From: CAZNRY01 sp964575675
GTDB taxonomy: Bacteria; Eisenbacteria; RBG-16-71-46; CAIMUX01; VGJL01
NCBI GenBank assembly: GCA_964575675.1
Contig: CAZNRY010000040.1
Location: 1 to 24,718, forward strand
DNA length: 24,718 nucleotides
Direction: 5' to 3'
The first letter of the stretch is position 1. Every line of letters begins with the position of its first letter. Positions 23,270 to 24,718 of this stretch are shown piece by piece. Below the pieces are notes generated by a model. That model worked only from the letters and a program-made list of their open reading frames with translations. It had not been told where the DNA came from and made no database searches. Both the position numbers and the translations under genes were made by a program.

Positions 23270-24718
<1,449 letters not shown>

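Overview
The window looks like a chromosomal segment of a GC-rich, Gram-negative bacterium of the FCB type, outside classical Bacteroidota. The evidence is outer-membrane proteins (a TonB-dependent receptor and a PorV/PorQ-family barrel), lipoproteins, and four secreted proteins ending in FlgD-like/T9SS-like C-terminal modules. These traits are common in Candidatus Eisenbacteria, Krumholzibacteriota and similar phyla. This placement is inference; no rRNA or other phylogenetic marker is present.

Region 1 (1-15077) reads as a regulated glycan-acquisition locus. On the minus strand lie a glucoamylase-like (PF10091/GH144-type) lipoprotein and, 5 nt downstream, the start of an ABC sugar-binding lipoprotein that runs off the left edge. 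A 544-bp divergent intergenic region follows, with a perfect-consensus sigma70 promoter (TTGACA-N17-TATAAT) and several operator-like dyads. On the plus strand it drives a LacI-family regulator, then a tandem CBM9-like secreted protein, a TonB-dependent receptor, a 1103-aa secreted FN3 protein, a PorV/PorQ-family barrel, and a second glucoamylase-like enzyme that is secreted and carries a C-terminal sorting-type module. After a 236-bp gap comes a small secreted protein of unknown function. No SusD gene is present. The model is surface binding and cutting, TonB-driven import, periplasmic trimming by the lipoprotein enzyme, then ABC uptake. Because characterised GH144 enzymes act on beta-1,2-glucan, that is the first substrate to test, but specificity is not shown here.

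Region 2 (15111-16334) holds a strong hairpin and a MalK/UgpC-type ABC ATPase with no adjacent permeases; it may energise the importer whose binding protein lies at the left edge.

Region 3 (16335-19912) is an AT-rich intergenic stretch with an extended -10 promoter and a highly structured leader, followed by a large modular subtilisin-like (S8) protease with GEVED-like, NEW3-like and FlgD-like parts.

Region 4 (19984-24718, minus strand) is an anaerobic/nitrogen respiration operon. In transcription order it has the C-terminal part of a molybdopterin catalytic subunit, a four-cluster Fe-S beta subunit, a heme-b gamma subunit predicted as a lipoprotein, a TorD/NarJ-type chaperone, and an Rrf2 regulator with three Fe-S-type cysteines. 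The alpha and beta sequences resemble the nitrite oxidoreductase/periplasmic nitrate reductase branch of type II DMSO reductases. Direction of catalysis cannot be read from sequence. No tRNA, rRNA, CRISPR array, insertion sequence or phage gene was seen.
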